The position numbers and the translations under genes are program-made. A stretch of DNA of 64,000 nt, taken from the NCBI RefSeq assembly GCF_003597395.2, contig NC_133776.1:36805097-36869096 (forward strand), given 5' to 3'. Below are positions 37,431-48,917 of this stretch, piece after piece. How positions within the stretch are numbered: the first letter of the stretch is position 1; every line of letters begins with the position of its first letter. This stretch comes from Chelonoidis abingdonii (Eukaryota > Chordata > Testudines > Testudinidae). The notes under the pieces are model-generated. The model saw only the letters and a program-made list of their open reading frames with translations, was not told the origin of the DNA and made no database searches.

Positions 37431-37850
37431 CTGGATTACTGCAGTGCACTTGGTACAGAGCTACCCTCTCAAATCAGTCAGAAATACTAGCTAATGCAGA
37501 ATGCAGCTGAAGACAGGCAGTCTTGCAGAGAGCATGCGGTACCACCTGGGATCTAAGATCTGCAATAGAAAGTTCTGGGTAAAGCTTAAAGTGTTGATTT
37601 TGATTTTTAATATCTTAGCTGATTTGGATAGCAGCTGTTTGAAAGACTGTATCTCTCTTCATGGCAGTTCAGATCATCTCAGGTGCATGAGCTGGTGGCC
37701 CCATCTGAGTATAACAGAAATTAGGCTGCAGGCAGAATGTTCTCAGAGATGGGGCCCCGGCTTCTCCCACTTTTCTACCAGAGACTAAATTTGAGGGCCT
37801 TCAGGACATGCTGCCAGATATACCTTTATTCCCAGGCTTTTCCAGGATAA
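37431..37850 (+). mobile_element. Old CR1/L2/L3-type LINE relic
   Basis: Conceptual plus-strand translation in shifting frames gives words typical of the region after the reverse transcriptase of this LINE clade: a 'SLWITAV' start, an 'LMQNAA' block (near 37490), then 'GPRLL..FYQRLNL' (near 37750) in the place of the usual GP.LWN.LP motif, followed by 'LYSQAF'. Several stops and frameshifts are present. The 37501-37788 frame (95 codons) is part of this relic and not a gene. The subfamily is undetermined. Confidence 0.5.
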
Positions 37851-38102
37851 GAGGAGAGAAGATTGGGGGAATGGACTAGGATGGGAGGGAAGGATTGTTT
37901 GACAGGTTGGGTTAGGAAGAGTTGGGCAGAGGTCAGGGAGGGTTAAGCACCATGACATTTTATATGGTTATAACAAGTTGCAAGAATAACCTACTTGTGG
38001 CACTCTTAACCTTTTGAGTTGGTTTTCAGTTTTTGTACAGTTCCTATAGGATGGGAGGGTGCTTTAGAAATGTACATTAACTATATAAATATATCCAAAA
38101 TA

Positions 38103-38126
38103 TTCCTCTGCTCTGCTCTGCTCTAC
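38103..38126. repeat. (CTCTG)n microsatellite
   Basis: About four units of a CTCTG-type pentamer (TCCTCTGCTCTGCTCTGCTC). Simple repeat. Confidence 0.7.
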
Positions 38127-38129
38127 TGA

Positions 38130-40530
38130 AGCCTTTTCCCCTCTCAGTAAACAATATGCCGTTATTACTCGAGTATGTTTAGGCAAGAGCCCTTATATAT
38201 TTATGCTGTTCTGAAACCTCTTGACCTTAATGCTAATTTAGAATAGCAGCTGCATTTCTATAATTTTCCTCTAGTAATTCAACATTTATCAGACGGAGGC
38301 ACAGTCTTGTGCAGAAGTGACATTACAGCCCATTCATTAATCACCTGGGACAAGGGTCTGAATGGACATGTGATAATGACACCCTTTCACAAATACATCA
38401 TCTTTGTTAGTGGCTGCATGCTTCCATTTGTTCCAGGTTGCTAGATCTATGTCTGGATGAACACAGTGGTAAATGAGTACTGCTGTCCTTGATGGTGCTC
38501 AGTGCTGTATCATTGAACAAGTGGGTAGTGTTTAGTCAGTCGCATAGATTCAGCAGAGAATAATTCATCCAAAAACCTCTTATCCTGTATGTACAGGATG
38601 TCAGAGCATCATTAAGCTTCTGACGAGTTGAAAAAGAGAGACAGGGAGAAAACATTAACCTCCTTAGATAATTAATTGCTGCTCACACTGGCAGGAAGTG
38701 ACATGTTTTTGTTTCACAGAAATTGGGTGACAAAATTCAGCAAATTGAGAGGGAGGCTAGAAAATTGGTTAGGTTACGGAGACCTGGATTCTTTAAATAC
38801 ATACCATAGGTGGAAAGAGTTGTGTTTGAAATAATGGCACTAAAACTGTTGATGAGTTAGAAAAACAAATGCTTTTTGGGAAGAATTAAATTCCACTGAG
38901 CTTAATTGAAACTACAGAAACAAGCCGGAGAAAAAGACAGCAGGTTTGATTCTTCACAGTCCTTTACCAGGTATGATCATTTACATTCTTTCAAAATGGA
39001 TGTAAAAATGCTACCAAATCATAATGGTAGCATTTAACACCCACTTTGTGGAGATAGTAATGGCTCTATAAGGTATAAGGCAATAGAGAATCTGGACCAG
39101 AGAAACCCAGTTAAGAACTGTTAGTGAAAAACAGATACACTGTAACTGCAGATACACAACTCTGTTAGTAGGATATTGATTGATAAAAAAGTATACCAAT
39201 GAAACACCAGGCAGACTATTTGTCAGTTATTTATGTTAATGGGTGGTCAGGGTTCCTAAGGTCAGGTCACTGATACCTAGCAATTTTTCCAGAGTAGATT
39301 AACTCTTTGATGGCACACATACGTTACAGCTAAGCCTTGATGGAGGCTTTGCTGCTGTCTACTGACTCATAATTCAGTTGTGTCATGCTCTAGAAGTGAT
39401 ATCATGGTAACTTGTGTGATCTACCAAATTAAAGGCCTAGATATCCAACCTTGCTTTAATTGAAAGTTTGCCTCATTGTCTATGCTCCCACATGCACCTT
39501 CATAGAGGCTGCTTCAACAAGTCATAGTAAAGTTTGTGTTCAACACAAACTCTAATTTAGAACTATTTCTAAACAATTTAATCTTCAACAGTTTTAAGTT
39601 TTGGTGACATTCCCCACCCCCCACAAAGACCTGGCTACAAGGCCAAGACCACAATATTATAAATTAGGAGTAAATGAGCTGTTCTTCCAAACCTCCAAGC
39701 CAAAAACAGTCAGGCAAACCTACCTTTGTGTCTCCTTACTGGCCAAATTTGGGAAACAAGCTGTTATTTGGAGACTTGGTAAATAAAAGAACTTTACAAC
39801 TAAATTAGAGCTGTGAGATCAGAGTGAATCAAGAGTCCCAGTGAGACACAGGCAATATATCGAGAAAGCTAAACCAATGCCTAATAGTTCCAGACTACAA
39901 CAGCATGCTGCTAGGCGAAGAGAAACGCCCCTTAGGATTTTAAAGTTGGTTTAAAAACAACTAACTACAAGCATTTACTGCACCATTGCTTAAGAAATAT
40001 TTCTTCAGTGGCTTCCTTTTATTAGTCCTTAAAATTTACCACTTACCTTCTAGGTCACCTGATTCATTAGATGAAACTTAACAAAAATCACTTCTTATTT
40101 TCAGTCTTTCATCAATAATCCTCCCACAAAAAAGGGCACTTCACATATTCCATTAATGTCTTTAAAATAAAGAAAAGGCCCAGCATGCAGCAGTAACCAG
40201 TGGAGTGAATGGATACTGAGCTGTGTCATGACAGGAGTTATTTTAACCTGAGGCAAGTAGGTCAGTAAGCTAGGCTCAGGAAACAGAGTTCAGACTCTTT
40301 GCAAGGACTCCTGTGTGTCATATCTCTATCACAAGGTGTGGGCCTTGCTCCTCTTTCTCCCTCTTCTTGATACAGGACTAGTGTTCTGCCATAAAATAGT
40401 TGGCCCATCTGTGAGGCTCTCCCAGGAAGAGTCTAGTTCACAAAGATTTAACCCCATGGATACATGATTAATTTATTCCTTCCCTTTGAATGTATTGATC
40501 CATTTCACAGGGTTTAAAAGCATACTGATT
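38130..40530. other. Unassigned AT-rich non-coding DNA
   Basis: No gene or recognised mobile element. Unique-looking sequence with accidental short frames. Confidence 0.45.
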
Positions 40531-40531
40531 A

Positions 40532-40566
40532 AAGGAGAATTAAAATAAAATAAAACAAAATAAAAA
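40532..40566. repeat. (AAAAT)n A-rich tract
   Basis: Several degenerate AAAAT/AAAAC units (TTAAAATAAAATAAAACAAA). Simple repeat. Confidence 0.75.
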
Positions 40567-40769
40567 CTTAACTAAAAAGGCTGAGCCAGCTCCAACATAA
40601 AGGAAAATAGGGAGGATCCTCATTACCCAATCCTTTCATTGTTTTTATCAATTATTTGTATTATAAAGCCTTCAAATTCCATCCAAGACCAGGGCCTCCT
40701 GGCACTAGGCACTGACAGACACATAGGATGAGGTATGAAAAGAGGTTGCAATCTAAACAGACAATACAC

Positions 40770-40850
40770 ATAAGGAGTAGAAGAAATGAGATATTATTGT
40801 CCAATTTTATAGCTGGGAACTGAGAGGCAAAGAAAGGGAAGTCCTAGTCC
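40770..40850 (-). repeat. MIR-like SINE fragment, minus strand
   Basis: TTATAGCTGGGAACTGAGAGGC and AAAGAAAGGGAAGTCC resemble, in reverse complement, the 'gcctcagttccc' block of MIR-type SINEs. Short and diverged. Confidence 0.45.
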
Positions 40851-41445
40851 TGCAAAGACTAACTCACATGGTTAACTATAAGAATGTCAGAAGTGTCATT
40901 GTCTTCAAACTTAGGGTATATCAATTCTTCTGTCTGGAGGTGTAATTTTTACAGCTCAGGGAATGTTGTTGATTCTACATCCAGGGTCAGAGAAGTATGG
41001 GAACAGTTTTCTTACCTTGTTTTTGCTGCATATAGGCTGCCCCCTCCCATCTCCCATAAAGATGTATTGTGAAATCAGTGCAGAGCTGAGTTCACTGTTC
41101 CTGTGTCTTCTCCACATACCTTCAGATGGCAGCATGCAAGGATAGCAGCAGGGAGTGTACAGAGCATGGAAATGAAGAGCCCTGACTCTTAACTGCAGAT
41201 AGGGGAATGGTTTAGAAAAAATAGGATCTTCATCCAAACAAAACTTCTCAGAATTTTTGTTAAAAAAAATCAGACCTTTTGAAACCCTTTTAATATTATT
41301 ATATGTTTCTGCATTATCTGGTTCAGGCTAGGACTGGAAAGAGAAATATCTGCATCCCAGGAGTGAGAATGAATTCATGGAAGTCTCAAGAGAAACATAC
41401 TATCCTGCTGCAATTTGCAGACCAGTTTTGAGATTCTGAGAAGGT

Positions 41446-41640
41446 AATTGGACTGGGAGTCAAGAAATCTGGGCACTGCTCCCAGCTCTGCCATTGATGT
41501 ACTGTGGCCTGAGGCAAGTCAATTAAACTGTACCTGAATTTTCCCACCTATAAATGGATATAATTATAGTTAACTTACATTATAAAGTACTTCAGAGTCT
41601 GTGCAAGAAACATACTTTATAAATGCTAAGTATAGTGTCA
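41446..41640 (+). repeat. MIR-like SINE
   Basis: Blocks appear in the MIR order: GGACTGGGAGTCAAGAAATC, GCTCCCAGCTCTGCCATTGA, GGCCTGAGGCAAGTCAATTA, TTTTCCCACCTATAAATGG, and a tail with AAAGTACTTCAGAGTC and TATAAATGCTAAGTA. This is an old tRNA-derived SINE. The A-box/head part is lost. Confidence 0.75.
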
Positions 41641-43783
41641 CTAAATATTATCATAGGAAAACAAACCTGTTGACAGTCCACCACTATTCCTGATTTATGT
41701 GCACATCTTCATGTGGAAAGATAGTCTAGGAGCAGGAGAGGAAGTGGTGAAGGGAAAAAATAAAAAATAAATGGGAGAAGAAGGGGGTAGGGCAGAGAGA
41801 AAGTGAGGGGGGAATAACAATTGTAATATATGAAATATACAGCGCAAATCTGATCCCAAAGAAAAGGAATCGAACAGAAAAGTAAAGAGAGGAAGGGACA
41901 GGGAAATTAAAAAAAAAAAAAAAGCTCTACAAATGAAGAAAAGAATAAAACAACCAGCTGTCAGAGAGAGAAAAATCTCAATTTAAAGGTGACAGGTGTG
42001 TAAATTTGTTTTAAAGGGAAAGATAGCCCATAAAAAAGAGATGTTTTTAGGTTTAAAACGTAATTGCCAAATGTTTTCATCAGTGCCTTTGAGCAGTGTT
42101 TCTTTTCAGTTTGCTTTAGTTTTTGTAAATTTTATTTAGCTTCATGCTGTTTCATTGCCAACACTCTGTCAGCTATCACTGTAGTACTGAGTAATGTTGG
42201 CCCATCATTGCTTTCTTGGCTAGTCAATTTTTTGCCTTGCTGCAGGCAGGTTACTTATTATTAAGCAAGACAGACCATGTATGTCTATGTGGCCACTTTG
42301 GTGACAGGCTAAACTAACGAGACTGATTTGCAACAGAGAGGTAGCCAGTTCTCTGCTCAAGGTTATAGAAATCATTTTTAAAATGCAAAAGCTATGTAGC
42401 CACACAGGCAGCACCAAAGAAAACATCTTGTAGCATTTAAACAAACTTAAAAGTCAATACAGAAGTCCAGCCACTGCTTTTACTGGTCTAGTTTCCAGTT
42501 AATTTATTTTCAAGCTCATCAGGTGAAAAAGATTGCATACAGAAAAGAGTGCTTCTCTGAGCTAGGAAAGGGGATACATATAAGAATATCCTACTGAGTA
42601 AAAAAAAGAAAGAGAAAATTACTCAGATGAGAAAAAATAATGTTTGCTGTTGCATTTGGGGCTAAATAGTGCTCTTACCAGCTCTGTCCCTGACACAGGT
42701 GCCAAAGTCTCTAAATTAAGTTGAACAGGTGCAATTATGATGAAAAGATTGGGGCAGGCTAGGAGAATTCCCACTCCCTTTATGGCAAAGTCCTATAGAA
42801 CTGAATAGTAGATAGATATTATGAACCGTCCTAAGGAAAAGAACAGAGAATGATTTCTTCTCTGTAGGATGATTCTAAAAACATATAGATTATCTTTTAA
42901 ATTCTATACATTTTTAGAGTAATCTCTGTTGAAACCTATTGGTTTAATCTATGTTCCATTCTGTAGGGCTTTTTGGCTAGGGCCCGTGCAAGTACTGTGC
43001 ACCCTTTGCTGGGAGCTGTGAAGCTTAAGTCCAGAGGGGCTCACTGAACATCACTGTACAGAGGGCACAGGGTTTACTCTGAAGTGGGAGAGAGCGAATA
43101 CACTCCACTATATGGGCTCAGGTCATTGAGTCACCCCCAAGAACTGGGGTAAAGGGAGCTAACGAAACTTCAGTATAGCAGTTATGGCCACTTTATAGCT
43201 CTGTTGCTGGTCTGCAACCTGGAAACAGAGGAATGGCTTATGCTGGCGTCCAGCATATGGCTCTAGAAGCAAAAATTCTTCTTTAGATCTTCTGCCTCCT
43301 GGGAGTGCTCCAGTTCCTGTAGAAATCAATGGAAAACTTTCATTGGATCAGGCCCTTTGTGTAAAGCAATGCTGAAATGACAAACATGGATACTCTCCTC
43401 GGGAATACTAAATATATTGCTCATTATTACCATAAACTTCTAGAATCTTGATTACAGTGATTTTTTGTTTAAAATGAACCACTACTTTACCAAGGACACT
43501 GTTACCTCCTTTTGCCAGTTTAAGATCTGGAGGGAGCGATGGACCAACAAAGTGCTAACTCTTGTTCCTTGTAATAGGAAGACTATGTCTTTGACAGCAA
43601 ATATATTAATATCAAGCCATACCCTTATAGTAATGTCACTAGGTCTTTGGTTGGGGATGGGAGCAGAAAGGATAGGGTCCCCCCTGCATGGAATGAGCAG
43701 TTCCCAAATCCTGCAGAACCCCTGAGATCTCACTATTGCCAAACCCAAACATTCAGAAATCATGAGGCAGGCTCACCAGGTAT
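41641..43783. other. Unassigned non-coding DNA
   Basis: No gene or clear element. An A-run at about 41909-41924 and purine-rich DNA at 41.7-42.0 kb are visible. Frames on both strands at 43465-43763 mirror each other and show no protein pattern. Confidence 0.45.
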
Positions 43784-43791
43784 CAAGAGAT

Positions 43792-43914
43792 TAGGGTGAC
43801 CAGATGTACCAACTTTATAGGGACAGTCCCGATTTTGGGGACTTTTTCTTATATAGGCTCCTATTACCCCACTACCCTGTCCCAATTTTCTACACTTGCT
43901 ATCTGGTCACCCTA
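43792..43914. mobile_element. hAT MITE, 123 bp
   Basis: Perfect 14-bp inverted ends: TAGGGTGACCAGAT on the left and its reverse complement on the right. The flanking 8-mers CAAGAGAT (43784-43791) and TAAGAGAT (43915-43922) match at 7 of 8. The interior (GGGACAGTCCCGATTTTGGG, CTTATATAGGCTCCTATTAC) matches my memory of a very common turtle MITE. No coding capacity. Confidence 0.9.
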
Positions 43915-44045
43915 TAAGAGATTGGCTTAAAAATTAAAAGAGTTTTCAAAATAATAAAAGTTGAATTATTTTTATTGGTTTACTGTTTTGGGAGCCTTTA
44001 GGTTCATGTATTCAAGCTTTTCTTTGCAACCATGAGGTCTAGAAC

Positions 44046-44078
44046 TATTTTATTATATTTTATTTTATTTTATTATGT
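44046..44078. repeat. (TTTTA)n tract
   Basis: Degenerate ATTTTATTATATTTTATTTT units. Simple repeat. Confidence 0.75.
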
Positions 44079-44280
44079 AATGGGAGATACTGTCAATCAC
44101 AGAAGTGCAGGATCTGGAGCTTTAACAAAATATTGCAAGAATTGGCAATACTGGAAGACCAGGGTCATTCACACAGAGGCTGTGTAGTTCTTTACCAGCT
44201 TTGGAGCACACAGGGCCAGCCATCCCCAAAATCTTCATGGCATAGCTAACCTGCCCACTACAGTCACAGCCGCAACAGTG

Positions 44281-44342
44281 CAGGCTCTGTTGAATGTGAA
44301 ACAGAGCCTGCAGAGGCTCTGTTCCACATTCAACAGAGCCTG
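44281..44342. repeat. 62-bp nested palindrome
   Basis: Arm 1 (44281-44309) begins CAGGCTCTGTTGAATGTG. Arm 2 (44314-44342) is its reverse complement with one mismatch in 29 positions; the spacer is 4 bp. Each arm is itself a small hairpin, because AGGCTCTGTT is followed 7-8 bp later by AACAGAGCCT. The motif therefore occurs four times in alternating orientation and could form a cruciform. It does not resemble the dispersed elements nearby. Confidence 0.85.
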
Positions 44343-45479
44343 ACGTTGACAAAAGGCTGGCATCACTTGGGACTGCCTTGACTTGTAAGCAGATTCCTTA
44401 CACTGTTGATCGCAGCATAGTGCATACTTGCCCTGCCCCACTTGTGGATTCTGCAGACCGTGGTAGTGCCATCAAGGCGACACTCCTCCTTCCACCCAGA
44501 AAGGGGAAGATCAGGACATGAGGAATCTTTCCACTTGCAGATTCATAGTGTAAGTTCTGGCCCTTGGCTTGGAAGAATATAGTGATCCCTCAAGTTGAGA
44601 ATGAAACTAATGGCATTCATGCAACCAGGCCTAGCCAGAGGGTATTAAAATGATCAAGTTATTGCTCCCTAATAAAACACGCAATAAAAAATTGCACTGA
44701 AATAAATATAAAAGCCCATGGTTTCACTTTTCCTCCAGAGAGTGTTTAATGCAAATCCCTAATAAACAAGCAGTTTTAAAGTAGATACCAACAAACAGAA
44801 ATAAAAGGCAGGATATTTTAAACTATTGCTTTTATTATAATTCCACTGGAGCACAAATAAATAAGCACTAAATTATTGTAAAATATTGTCAATGCACTAA
44901 AGAAAGGAGAATCTCCAAACAACATCTTATTACTTCAGAAGTATCAAAGTACAGTTAATTACATCTTACTTTAAAAAATCAAGTACAAAAATGAAAAGAA
45001 AATTATTATGTATTTATACTGTGTATATAGAAATGGTTAATAATATATGATTACACTTATCCTCTAGCTACTCCTTACTCCTACACAATTTCAGGCACAC
45101 ACCTGACATTTCTAACAAAATATGAAAAGAAACGCAATATGACATTCAGTTTTAAGATATTGGTAAACATATTACATTGGAATGAACACAGAATGGTTTC
45201 TCCTTATTTAAAAACCCTGTAATTTAAAAACATAATGCTATAGTCCACTAAAAGAAAAAATACCATTTTATACCATTTGCTTTAATTTGTTAAAAAGAGC
45301 AATAAAAGTAAGCATACATTTGCTAATATACGTAAACACATTTTTAGTGCAAGAATAACAAGACCTGTGACTTTACTGTGCTTTCTTGAAATCACAGTGC
45401 ACTTTACACAATTGCTACACTATAATGTTTAACTTTAGGAATTTAAAGCAAAGTAAGTGCATACCAAACAATTTCATAT

Positions 45480-45545
45480 ATACAGTCTTTATAAGTGTGT
45501 GTATATATGTGGCCTGTATATATATACAGATTGCATATTTATATA
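45480..45545. repeat. TA/GT-rich simple tract
   Basis: TATATACAGTC, then GTGTGTGTATATATGTGG and TGTATATATATACAGATTG. Simple sequence. Confidence 0.6.
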
Positions 45546-45714
45546 ACTGCAGCTTTAATGAGCGCATGTTGCCAAATATGATCATTCACCCTGTGATATA
45601 GAAACTGCTGAGACAATAGGGAATGTAGAAAATGTTTAGACAGCATTCTGATGGTAAGTTCTCTGCAGTGAAGATGCATCTTTTACTCTCACGCTATGCA
45701 CTCTGCCAAATGAT

Positions 45715-45885
45715 AGTGTGGCCAAATGGTCAGAGCATAAGACAGGCATCTACTCCTAGTTCTGGCTTTGACAAGTCACTCAACATCTCTGCCTGTCTCA
45801 CCTTCTATAAAATAAAATGTATCCTTCCTCCCATAGGTGTGCAGTTTAATTCACGTTTCTAAAGTGCTTTGAAGATAAGTGCTAA
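45715..45885 (+). repeat. MIR-like SINE
   Basis: GTGTGGCCAAATGGTCAGAGC, CTACTCCTAGTTCTGGCTTTG, ACAAGTCACTCAACATCTC, TGTCTCACCTTCTATAAAAT and TTTCTAAAGTGCTTTGAAGAT occur in MIR order. Diverged copy. Confidence 0.65.
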
Positions 45886-46798
45886 GTTATATTTTAATTT
45901 TTCATGTGGCATCAAATAATAATAAATATAAGCTATTGTCTACATGGCATACAATGGTGATCTGCAAGCATTTGGGCTAATTGAGGGATGATGGCTATTG
46001 GGCTGAATTATATCAGCAAAACAGTAACTGGTGTTTGTGGTAGTTTAAACGGTCACGCAAATCTGATTACAACCAGAATGCTTCGGTACCATCATAATTA
46101 TTCCTATATGTCAATATGAAAAGGATACTGTACAAACGTATATACAACCATTCAAGAAGTGTTTATACTCCCCCAAAGGTTTTGTAATTTTGCCTCTTTT
46201 GTAGATTTTTCAAGATATTCCCATTGGAGGCATGAATGTTTGTGATGAACAACTGCTCTTGGGGAATGTTTCCAAAGGGAATATTAATGTTTTTAAAATG
46301 ACTAATTGTTTATGGAAGAGTCCAGTTTATACAAGTATCATCACTGAACACATACATATGTATTGTTAATAGAGAGGTTCGGTGCAGGCTGTGAAAGGGA
46401 CCAAGTAAAAAAAAATTCTCACATTGGTGATATGAAAGTCTTCTCTTGGCTTATAATTACCTATAACAAGGAAGATAATGCACTTCACCATTCTAAACAT
46501 TTTCTGAGTAATGAACCTGTTATGTCAACATATTCCGCATGACCAGCAAGTCATTCTCTTTCCAGCAGATTCTGGAACATTGCAAGATCTCTTGAGTTTT
46601 TCTTCTGCCATTTTCTTTCTTTTTTGAAAAAAAATGAGTAGGCAGAATATACAATTGGTGCCTTTTGGGTACAAAATTTATTTAAAGATTCCTTCACAAT
46701 TTGTGGTTTTTATGTTTTCTATCATTTGGGTTGTGGGGGCTTCTTTAATTTTTTCATCTAAATTTTGTACCCATTTCAGCCACTTTATATCCAACAAC

Positions 46799-46922
46799 AT
46801 ACACACATTTCATATATACAGCATATATATAAATGAGTGTGTCTATGTGTGCATGTATGCACCTATACATATACACACGCATATAGCATAATGCTAATAT
46901 ACATACAAACATATAAACACAC
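46799..46922. repeat. TA/CA/TG mixed microsatellite
   Basis: Degenerate CATATATACAG, TATATATAAATG, GTGTGTCTATGTGTGCATG and CATATACACACGCATATAG tracts. The open frames here (CVCVHVCTYTYTHAYS type) are translations of the repeat. Confidence 0.8.
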
Positions 46923-47560
46923 ACTTCTTTGTTTACCTTATACAGAAATCCTCAATTTGGACATCAAAATATACATTAGTTATAAAATATTTAAAAACTG
47001 TATTATTATTTCAGAGGCTGGAAAGAGACTACTACTGATAAAGCACTACTTAAACTTTAGTAATATAGATTACAAAAAAACCCTACTAAAATTGGTTATT
47101 TTTGGTTTTTTTGATCAGCAGTGATGCCCAGGGCATCGCTGCAATATAATTTCAAAGGAAAGCCAATACGACAATAAGTTCAAACAACACATTTTTTCTT
47201 CTCAGAGAATATAATTTTTAAAGGCCTATTAAAGAGGAATTTTCATGCTGCCAAATTTCAGAAGCATAGATAGAACTTTAAATATACAAAATATATGTGA
47301 TAGCATCATTTTATCACTCCATGGCAATATGGATATTGTTCACCCTAAAGCGTTTCTTTTGGAAGATATTTTAATGCACAGCTCTCATCCTCATATGTAG
47401 TATAAGCCATCTCTTTCTCCTGTTAAAACCAAGAGGTCATAATTCTTTGGTCATGACATAGCATTCTCTTAGGATGGGTGTGATGTCACAGAGGACTATG
47501 ACCCAATTATCTGATCAGCCAGGAACAGGAAATTGGTTACTTGAGAGAAAGATGCTCTGT

Positions 47561-47632
47561 GGGTCTGATCCAAAGCCAAGTGAAGCCAATGGGAGTCTTT
47601 CCATTGATGCCAATGGAGTTTGGGTCAGGCCT
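47561..47632. repeat. 72-bp hairpin relic
   Basis: GGGTCTGATCCAAAGCC ... GAAGCCAATGGGAGTCTTTC CATTGATGCCAATGG ... TTTGGGTCAGGCC form a nearly end-to-end imperfect palindrome. This is the clearest copy of the AAGTCAATGG / GATCCAAAG family in the window. Confidence 0.75.
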
Positions 47633-48673
47633 TTTTTAATAATGCTTTCCAATTTGATACAGCCCCAACTAGGGATGTATGGGGTACTTAAAAATAATGT
47701 AAACAAATTTTGTTACCTTTACTTTCTGGACCAAAGACAAATGTGGACAGGAATCATGGGTGCATTGCCATTGTTTTAACCAGATAAACAATGGGTTAAT
47801 TCATTATCGTGTGATGTACAATTCTTAGTCACAGTGAACCATGGTCTCCTCTAGTCAGCTGAATAAAAGAAGGAAGAGCGTCTATTTTAGACCTTTCTGC
47901 AGTAAATTTTGCTTACTTGGTTAGCCAAATGTAGCCTTGGAACTATCACTGGAGACTTTAATAACTGATTGACGTAAAAAGAAGGGCAATTTATAATAGT
48001 AAATTTACCAAATATCTGATGCAGAACAACTCTTTTTTAATGCAATTTGGACATCCAAATTAAGCATTTTTATTTGCATTGTTTACAGTTTTTACTACTT
48101 CCTGCCAAAACCTTTCCCAGAAGAACAAAAGCAACAGATGTCTCTAATGAATATGACTCTAGTGAACTTCTACAGCCTTAGCACCAAGTTGATTTGTACA
48201 TTGTACTTGTTAAACAAAAGTACAATCATATGCTTTTGTACAGAGGCCAAATTTAGGCAGGTAAGGTCATTAAAAATTCCGACAACAAAACAAAGAGCAT
48301 TAGGATACCACATATAAAATAGTTAATAAAACAATATAACAGTTATTATATAATATAGTAAAATTCTTCATAAATTTTAGAATTATATATTTTAAACAGT
48401 GTATTAGTTTCAGGTGTTTTCAATAGATTGGCAAAATATTTACATTTCAATATCTTCTGGATTCAAAAAAATCCTTAATAATATACATGCCTTAATCAGC
48501 TGGAAATTAGGTGTTTTTTTTAGTTTGACAGGTGAGTACCACATTGGTATGTTTTTCACTAGGTAGTTCGTCACCTGCAGATTAAGTTTTATGTCACAGG
48601 CATTGCCTTATTAAGAAAGGAGGCTACTTGTGCATCTTGCAACATCGTGGTGATGGCATCAGCAACAGTCTGG

Positions 48674-48901
48674 TCATATCGCTGTGTCCCAGAAAACAGT
48701 TTGTTGTTTGGAATAAGGAGGGGGGCTGTATTTCTTGTTCCCAGTGTTCTTCTTCCAACTCGGCAAAATGGGCATGCTGTCCTGTTTACAAAGTCCTTTC
48801 TCTGATTTCTGTCGAGCCTTTATTTCTTTGCACAAACAACGCTTTTTCTCAATCATTTCCAGCATTGTATGGTCCCCATGCAACCACTGCATACATGTCA
48901 C
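48674..48901 (-). CDS. Probable terminal coding exon of an unidentified gene
   Basis: Read on the minus strand, an open frame of 75 codons starts exactly after an acceptor-like sequence (a T-rich run, then TTTTTTTGATAG, AG at 48903-48902) and ends at TGA (48676-48674). The first codon is GTG, so this is the start of an exon and not a translation start. The peptide is hydrophilic and protein-like: a probable helix with EMIEKKRCLCKEIKARQK, then a basic, cysteine-containing stretch, then PPPYSKQQ and the C-terminus TVFWDTAI, which could be a PDZ-binding tail. This contrasts with the low-complexity frames elsewhere. I do not recognise the gene. A coiled-coil serine-rich protein (CCSER type) came to mind but is unverified. 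Upstream exons would lie to the right (higher coordinates), and I found none up to 64000. An overlapping plus-strand frame (48628-48954) is judged accidental. Confidence 0.5.
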   Translation of the reverse strand: MTCMQWLHGDHTMLEMIEKKRCLCKEIKARQKSEKGLCKQDSMPILPSWKKNTGNKKYSPPPYSKQQTVFWDTAI

Positions 48902-48917
48902 CTATCAAAAAAATAAC
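48902..48917 (-). other. Putative splice acceptor of the 48.7 kb exon
   Basis: In minus orientation the sequence is GTTATTTTTTTGATAG, a T-rich tract ending in AG directly before the open frame. The tract is short but acceptable. The purine before TAG is slightly unusual. Confidence 0.45.

Larger units (their letters stand above)
44690..48673 (-). other. AT-rich, relatively repeat-poor DNA; possible 3' UTR of the gene at 48.7 kb
   Basis: This 4 kb is AT-rich with long A/T tracts. The only dispersed repeats I see are one MIR-like piece (about 45.7 kb), a palindromic relic (47561-47632) and TA/CA microsatellites (45.5, 46.8 kb). It lies immediately after the stop codon of the putative minus-strand exon, so at least part could be 3' UTR. 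Minus-strand AATAAA (TTTATT on plus) occurs at several places, for example near 48069 and 44829, but I cannot choose the true site. Confidence 0.3.

Noticed and set aside
43465..43763. Mirror-image frames on both strands (86 and 93 codons)
   Set aside because: Antisense frames over the same bases with no motif; chance openness.
46799..46922. Regularly spaced short repeats that might suggest a CRISPR-like array
   Set aside because: Degenerate TA/CA/TG microsatellite in vertebrate DNA without constant repeats and unique spacers.
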